NCBI GenBank assembly: GCA_043720875.1
Contig: JAYSRU010000173.1
Location: 1-11,209, forward strand
Source of the DNA: JAYSRU01 sp043720875
Lineage (GTDB): Bacteria > Bacteroidota > Bacteroidia > Flavobacteriales_D > Crocinitomicaceae
Direction: 5' to 3'
DNA: 11,209 nucleotides
Shown here in pieces: positions 7,440-11,209 of this stretch; within the stretch, counting starts at the first letter, position 1, and each line of letters opens with the position of its first letter. Below the pieces are notes generated by a model. That model made no database searches. It was given only the letters and a program-made list of their open reading frames with translations, and had not been told where the DNA came from. The translations under genes were made by a program, and so were the position numbers.

Positions 7440-7447
7440 TAGTTTTG
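7440..7447 (+). promoter_or_regulatory. -7 promoter box for the membrane-protein/DUF3822/rsmD run
   Basis: TAGTTTTG matches TAnnTTTG exactly, 20 bp before the ATG at 7468, leaving a leader of about 15 nt. A TTTG at 7411-7414 could serve as the -33 element, but the gap of 25 bp is longer than the usual 17-23. Confidence 0.55.
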
Positions 7448-7467
7448 TGTAAAATTAATATAAAGTC

Positions 7468-8364
7468 ATGACAAACGATTTTTCTTTACTATTTAAAAAA
7501 TATTCAGTTCCTGCTATTTTTAGCTTAATAGGAATTTTAATGATCATTATGGGATTAGCTACAGATCCTGTGCAAGGTACAACTTGGTTTGTATCTAGTT
7601 TAATGGTATTTGTTTCAGGTGTTATTACTATTCTTCACAGTTCAGGAAGTATTTCTAAGCGTTTGGCGCTTATGTTGGGAATTGGTTCAGGCTTAGCATC
7701 AGCAGTTGTGTTAATTAGTACTTATTTCACAATTACAAATCAAGTTAAATTTAATGAAGACCGTGATTTGTCTACAGCTCAAACAGAGCAACATCTTACA
7801 GATGTTAGAACAGCGCAAAAATGCTTTGTGGATCACCATAGAACGTATGCTAAAACGTGGGAAGAATTAGAGGAGTTTGTAAAAAATGGAATGGTGGATG
7901 AATTAATTTCTGAAGGTACTGTTCCAGTGAGAACGTTGACCATTGCAGAATACAAAATGTTGTACAAAGGAAATCCATTATTGGATAACAACATGAAAGA
8001 GTCAGAAGCACTTAAATTGTCTAAAATGTCTAATCCTGCGGCAGATTTAATGGATTTTAGAAGAGATACAATCAAAGTGTCTGTATTCAAGAAGTTTTTC
8101 TCTTCGCGTTCATACCTTGAAACTAGAGCAAAATTAGGCCTTGGGAAATTGGATGTTAAAGATTTAAGATATGTGCCATTCACAGACCGTAAAGGTATGT
8201 TTAAGATGGAAACAAAAGATAGTATTCCTGGTGGAACTGGAGAGCCTTTATTGATGGTTACGGGTAAATATCCAATGCCAACAATCGTAGGTGCTAAACC
8301 AGAAGCGGTTTCATTTGGTTCACTGGTTATTCCTGGACTTTCAGGAACTTGGGAGGGTAGATAG
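7468..8364 (+). CDS. Multi-pass membrane protein with pseudopilin-like extracytoplasmic segment, function unknown
   Basis: This 298-residue protein has three hydrophobic helices (about 15-32, 38-57 and 66-90), with short loops between them, and a ~200-residue soluble C-terminal part. After the third helix comes QHLTDVRTAQKCFVDHHRTY (about 108-127), then KTWEELEEFVKNG. That pattern (helix, 'RTAQ', a residue that is often Tyr, G/T-Y, W/F-EL-x-x-F) resembles the N-terminal helix and following loop of type II/IV pseudopilins. As I recall, it also marks an uncharacterised Bacteroidota membrane family with a conserved DTIKVSV-type strand, here at 200-206. The C-terminus is rich in Gly/Pro and strands. 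No catalytic residues are evident. Only 4 bp separate it from the DUF3822 gene, so it probably shares a transcript with that gene and rsmD. Its function cannot be assigned. Confidence 0.85.
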   Translation: MTNDFSLLFKKYSVPAIFSLIGILMIIMGLATDPVQGTTWFVSSLMVFVSGVITILHSSGSISKRLALMLGIGSGLASAVVLISTYFTITNQVKFNEDRDLSTAQTEQHLTDVRTAQKCFVDHHRTYAKTWEELEEFVKNGMVDELISEGTVPVRTLTIAEYKMLYKGNPLLDNNMKESEALKLSKMSNPAADLMDFRRDTIKVSVFKKFFSSRSYLETRAKLGLGKLDVKDLRYVPFTDRKGMFKMETKDSIPGGTGEPLLMVTGKYPMPTIVGAKPEAVSFGSLVIPGLSGTWEGR

Positions 8365-8368
8365 TTCA

Positions 8369-9118
8369 ATGAGTAAAACTTATACTACGATCGAGTTTTG
8401 TATTGACGGTGTAAGTATTGTTACAACTGAAGATGCTATACTTGTAAAAACAACATCGTTTAACTTTTCTGCGGCAACTGAAGCATTAAAGAAAGAAGAG
8501 TTAATCGATTTTTTGAAGCTCAATCCGATTACAAACGATAATTTATTTTTGGTGGTAGCGGGGCATAAAAATGCGTTAGTTCCTGTTCCAGTTTTCGATG
8601 TAAGTAAAGCGAACACCATCTTTGATTTCACTTTTGGAGGAGTTTCTAAAGACGTTGATTTTTGTCGCATTCCTGAAATGTCAATTGTAAATGTTTACGA
8701 AATTCCAAATTGGGTAAAAAGCTTATTTGTTGTAAGATATCCAACCTTGGTATTAATGCATGAATCTACTGCTGTGCTAAAAGTTCTATCGCATTACAAA
8801 GGATTGAACACACGAATGGCACTTGTGTTTCATGAAAGTTATTTCAGCTTAACCATCTACCATTTAGGTAATGTAATGTTTCAAAATTGCTTTGTACAAC
8901 ACGAAAATAGCGATGTACTTTATTATACCTTACACACAATGAAGCAATTAGATTTGGCAGGAAGACGCGCAAACTTATTCATCACAACAAACTCAAGTAA
9001 GCTTACTCCTAAACTGAATGAGATCGTTTTAGAAACGAAAAAAATTAAAGAGTTCGCACAACTGCAAATCGAAGTGAGAGAGAATTTTATCAGTCAATAC
9101 ATAGCATCATGCGAATAA
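8369..9118 (+). CDS. DUF3822 family protein
   Basis: The product is 249 residues from the ATG at 8369. The open frame extends further upstream to 8291, but that part lies inside the preceding gene and is not protein-like. I assign DUF3822, a Bacteroidota family of about 250-270 residues. The basis is overall pattern: a strand-rich N-terminal half, a central basic/hydrophobic segment (TRMALVFHESYFSLTIYH, 148-165) and the helical stretch YYTLHTMKQLDL (185-196). Its position directly before rsmD also fits, as this is a frequent neighbour in Bacteroidota. A structure from Bacteroides that I recall for this family shows an actin-like ATPase fold, but the phosphate-binding loops are not convincing here by eye, so ATPase activity should not be assumed. 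It overlaps rsmD by 10 bp, which points to translational coupling. Confidence 0.85.
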   Translation: MSKTYTTIEFCIDGVSIVTTEDAILVKTTSFNFSAATEALKKEELIDFLKLNPITNDNLFLVVAGHKNALVPVPVFDVSKANTIFDFTFGGVSKDVDFCRIPEMSIVNVYEIPNWVKSLFVVRYPTLVLMHESTAVLKVLSHYKGLNTRMALVFHESYFSLTIYHLGNVMFQNCFVQHENSDVLYYTLHTMKQLDLAGRRANLFITTNSSKLTPKLNEIVLETKKIKEFAQLQIEVRENFISQYIASCE

Positions 9119-9648
9119 TAAGAGGGAATTTTAAATCTATGAGGTTTACGCCTCCAAAAGGTTTTCCTTCTCGACCAACAACAGATTTTGCAAAGGAAGG
9201 TTTGTTTAATCTTTTAGAAAATACATTGACCTTACAAGATTTATCCATTGTAGATTTATGCGCAGGTACTGGGAATATAACTTTTGAATTAGCTTCACGC
9301 GAGGCTGGAGTAATTGTGTCTGTGGATAAACATCCAGTTTGTACGCGATACATCCATCAAGTAGTGCAAAAACTTAGTTTGCAAGATACGATTAGTGTAG
9401 TGAAGCTTGATGTTTTTGTTTTCTTGGCTAAAACGATTCATACCTACGATCTTATATTTTGTGATCCACCCTATGATTTTAGAAACCACGGAGATGTAAT
9501 AAAATGGACGTTTGAGCGTAATTTATTGAATAAGAATGGATTGTTGGTGATAGAACATGGAAAGCAAACAGATCTATCGTTTCACGCCAATTGGAAATCT
9601 ACCAGAAATTTCGGGAATGTCTTTTTTAGTTTTTTTGAAAATTTATAG
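9109..9648 (+). CDS. rsmD: 16S rRNA (guanine966-N2)-methyltransferase RsmD
   Basis: This 179-residue protein has the RsmD plan. The N-terminus is RIIRGNFK, then RPTTDFAKEGLFNLL at 22-36. The SAM-binding motif I is DLCAGTGN (49-56), the acidic end of strand 2 is SVDKH (71-75), the catalytic DPPY is at 119-122, and a late VIEHG strand is at 147-151. RsmD transfers a methyl group from SAM to the exocyclic N2 of G966 in helix 31 of 16S rRNA, on assembled 30S particles, in the cytoplasm. Length is normal for the family. The motif usually written K-G in the N-terminal strand is K-S here (residues 9-10), and CAGTG replaces the more usual FAGTG; both look tolerable. The ATG lies inside the end of the DUF3822 gene (overlap 9109-9118), so its translation is probably coupled to that gene. 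Confidence 0.95.
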   Translation: MRIIRGNFKSMRFTPPKGFPSRPTTDFAKEGLFNLLENTLTLQDLSIVDLCAGTGNITFELASREAGVIVSVDKHPVCTRYIHQVVQKLSLQDTISVVKLDVFVFLAKTIHTYDLIFCDPPYDFRNHGDVIKWTFERNLLNKNGLLVIEHGKQTDLSFHANWKSTRNFGNVFFSFFENL

Positions 9649-9666
9649 ATAAGTTCAGTACCTTTA
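9634..9666 (+). promoter_or_regulatory. Probable internal promoter for coaD
   Basis: A TTTG at 9634-9637 (-33) and TACCTTTA at 9659-9666 (-7, one mismatch from TAnnTTTG) are 21 bp apart, within the usual spacing. They overlap the end of rsmD and lie 34 bp before the coaD ATG. This is the only promoter candidate in the window with both elements well placed. Confidence 0.5.
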
Positions 9667-9700
9667 ATTATTCAAAGACAGTTATTTAAAATTGCAATGC

Positions 9701-10156
9701 ATGAAGTCAGCATTTTTTCCTGGATCATTTGATCCATTTACAAAAGGACACGAATCGTTAGTAAAAAAGGCAATCGAGTTATTTGATGAAGTGGTAATTG
9801 GAATTGGTTTCAATAGCCAAAAGTCGAGCTATTTCGATTTGGAGAAAAGAACTACACACATAAAAAGCTTGTTTGTAAGTCATCCCAATGCACGCGTAGT
9901 TTCATTTAATGGACTAACTGTTGACTATTGTAAGCAAAACAATATTGGTTTTATTCTTAGAGGATTACGCGATGTAAAGGATTTTGAATATGAAAAATCA
10001 ATTGCCAGTATGAATCTTGAATTATCAGGCATCGACACAGTATTCTTTATGACGGAAGTGTTGTTTTCAGGGATTAATTCAACCATTGTGCGTGAAATTC
10101 ATAAAAATGGCGGGGTAATTGAGAAGTTTGTAACGAATTCAAATCTCCTCGTTTAA
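9701..10156 (+). CDS. coaD: Phosphopantetheine adenylyltransferase (CoaD, PPAT)
   Basis: CoaD transfers AMP from ATP to 4'-phosphopantetheine, giving dephospho-CoA and pyrophosphate. This is the penultimate step of coenzyme A synthesis, in the cytoplasm, by a hexameric enzyme. The nucleotidyltransferase signature is plain: FPGSFDPFTKGH (6-17) holds the T-x-G-H motif (14-17). RGLRDVKDFEYE (87-98) carries the Arg/Asp residues that bind ATP and the phosphate of the substrate. INSTIVRE near 125-132 replaces the ISS(S/T)-x-(V/I)-R/K-E motif. The ATG at 9701 gives 151 residues, within the usual 150-165. A TTG at 9692 would add only three residues before the first strand and is rejected. It lies 52 bp after rsmD and 6 bp before the next gene, so it probably shares a transcript with the TlpA-like gene. 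Confidence 0.97.
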   Translation: MKSAFFPGSFDPFTKGHESLVKKAIELFDEVVIGIGFNSQKSSYFDLEKRTTHIKSLFVSHPNARVVSFNGLTVDYCKQNNIGFILRGLRDVKDFEYEKSIASMNLELSGIDTVFFMTEVLFSGINSTIVREIHKNGGVIEKFVTNSNLLV

Positions 10157-10162
10157 GATTTT

Positions 10163-11209
10163 ATGAAAAATGCAACTCATTTTATTTGTTTACTTTCCTT
10201 ACTTTTCACGTATACTGGGCTACAAGCTCAAGTAGCGGATGTAAAAAAGGTTGTTACAAAAAGCAAAGAAGCGAAAGTCGAAATCAAAGGAATTGCCCCG
10301 GCATATATTGGGTTGGAAATTGAGTTTTTTCAAATTGCCGATTATGTTTCACAAAAGGAAGTTTTACTTGGTCGTGGATTAGTTGGTGAGGATAGTACGT
10401 TTCGAACTTCATTTATGATCGAAGAAACGCAAAAAATATTTGTGAAAGTTGGGATTGAAAAAAGCTTCTTATACGTTGAGCCAAATGCCTCCTATACACT
10501 TTTCTTAGCAAGTAAAACTCCTGAAGTCAAAGGGTTACAAGCCGACTTGGATTTTAGATTTTTAGGTTTAGATGAAACGGATATTAATTATAAAATATTA
10601 GATTACATAGAATGGGAGGATCAGTTTTTAGGATTGAATTATGTCCCAAAATCTGGATCATCTGATCAATTCATGAAAGCGTTGGATACGTTTAAAATGA
10701 AGGTTCAAGCCTATTATGAAAAAGATACTTCTCATTATTTTAAAACATACATCAGATTTTCAATTGCAGGATTAGATAATTTAGAATTTAAAGGTGCAAG
10801 AAATAAGTATGAAAAATATGACTTTTATATTCATATGGCACCCGTCAGCTATGATAATGATGCCTATATGAAATACATTGGAAATTATTATAAAAAATAC
10901 GTTTCCATGGTTTCTAATGATATTAATGAGTCTATTTATCAAGGTGTTTTGGCTTCAAGCCCTCAAAAGGTAATGAAAGCCATGGGGAAAGATTATACGC
11001 TCGTTAATTTACGCTTGAGGGAATTAATCATGTTAAAGGGATTAAGCGAAATTTATTATTCGGGAGATTTTCCGCAAACTAATATTCTTCAAATTCTAGA
11101 CAGTGTTTCTAAATTCGCGCTATTTGAAAAAAATAAAATAGTGGCAAGCAATTTAATTGAACGACTCACAGAACTTTCTGTAGGCAGTCGTGCTCCTGAT
11201 TTTGCCATT
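10163..11209 (+). CDS. TlpA-like thiol-disulfide protein, N-terminal part (runs off right edge)
   Basis: The frame is open from the ATG at 10163 to the window end, 349 residues with no stop. A signal peptide (hydrophobic core about 8-20, likely cleavage Ala24/Gln25) sends it to the periplasm. Residues ~35-125 look like the beta-rich, DUF4369-like N-terminal domain often found before a thioredoxin fold in Bacteroidota. Residues ~135-335 are largely helical and unlike any family I can name. The last visible residues, VGSRAPDFAI, match the entry strand of a TlpA/AhpC-type thioredoxin domain (G-x-x-A-P-D-F). The Cys-x-x-Cys active site would lie about 30-40 residues beyond the edge, so redox activity cannot be confirmed. 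Such proteins reduce or exchange disulfides of secreted proteins. It begins 6 bp after coaD. Confidence 0.8.
   Translation, partial: MKNATHFICLLSLLFTYTGLQAQVADVKKVVTKSKEAKVEIKGIAPAYIGLEIEFFQIADYVSQKEVLLGRGLVGEDSTFRTSFMIEETQKIFVKVGIEKSFLYVEPNASYTLFLASKTPEVKGLQADLDFRFLGLDETDINYKILDYIEWEDQFLGLNYVPKSGSSDQFMKALDTFKMKVQAYYEKDTSHYFKTYIRFSIAGLDNLEFKGARNKYEKYDFYIHMAPVSYDNDAYMKYIGNYYKKYVSMVSNDINESIYQGVLASSPQKVMKAMGKDYTLVNLRLRELIMLKGLSEIYYSGDFPQTNILQILDSVSKFALFEKNKIVASNLIERLTELSVGSRAPDFAI

Noticed and set aside
8291..8368. Upstream extension of the DUF3822 frame
   Set aside because: It would overlap the end of the preceding gene by 74 bp and adds residues unlike the family start. The ATG at 8369 sits just after the previous stop.
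7833..8369. 178-codon open frame on the minus strand
   Set aside because: It is fully antisense to the 7468-8364 membrane protein, whose helices and tight spacing to the next gene make it the real gene. The antisense product is Ser/Asn/Pro-rich with no family pattern.
8380..8670. 96-codon minus-strand open frame
   Set aside because: It lies entirely inside the DUF3822 gene on the other strand and has low-complexity Ser/Thr/Lys composition typical of shadow frames.
9090..9353. 87-codon minus-strand open frame across the DUF3822/rsmD junction
   Set aside because: It is antisense to the conserved RsmD N-terminal and SAM-binding motifs and shows no coding signature of its own.
9692..9700. TTG start for CoaD
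   Set aside because: It adds only Met-Gln-Cys before the normal family start, and an ATG follows at once at 9701.

Overview
The window looks like a chromosomal segment of a member of the Bacteroidota, most likely a flavobacterium-type lineage. Three things point there. Base composition is AT-rich. One secreted protein ends in a type IX secretion (T9SS) C-terminal sorting domain. Several upstream regions carry the Bacteroidota -7 promoter box (TAnnTTTG), and there are no obvious Shine-Dalgarno sites. A Crocinitomicaceae/Fluviicola-like organism is possible, but the sequence alone does not settle it.

Layout from left to right. Positions 1-601 (minus) hold the N-terminal 200 residues of an RND/MMPL-type membrane exporter that runs off the left edge. 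It is divergent, across a 161-bp promoter region, from a T9SS cargo protein (763-1812) that ends at a clear intrinsic terminator. Next is a large secreted protein of unknown function (1922-4210) with a very basic central patch. A 385-bp gene-free stretch (4211-4595) follows; it resembles a dispersed intergenic element and ends in a perfect 15-bp inverted repeat. A membrane-anchored alpha/beta hydrolase (4596-5405) and a small membrane-anchored unknown (5427-5885) probably form a two-gene operon. They converge on a compact RecD/Pif1-like superfamily 1 helicase (5917-7332, minus), whose start codon appears to be TTG.

The right third is one plus-strand run of genes. It contains a multi-pass membrane protein with a pseudopilin-like soluble segment (7468-8364), a DUF3822 protein (8369-9118), rsmD (16S rRNA guanine-N2 methyltransferase, 9109-9648), coaD (phosphopantetheine adenylyltransferase, 9701-10156) and the N-terminal part of a TlpA-like thiol-disulfide protein (10163 to the right edge). 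Spacing is tight: 4 bp, a 10-bp overlap, 52 bp and 6 bp. The first three look co-translated or co-transcribed. coaD appears to have an additional promoter of its own.

Most of this is ordinary housekeeping and envelope content. I found no tRNA, rRNA, CRISPR array, transposase or recognisable defence system. The points most worth a second look are the large unknown secreted protein, the 4211-4595 element, the membrane protein and DUF3822 pair tied to rsmD, and the forced TTG start of the helicase.
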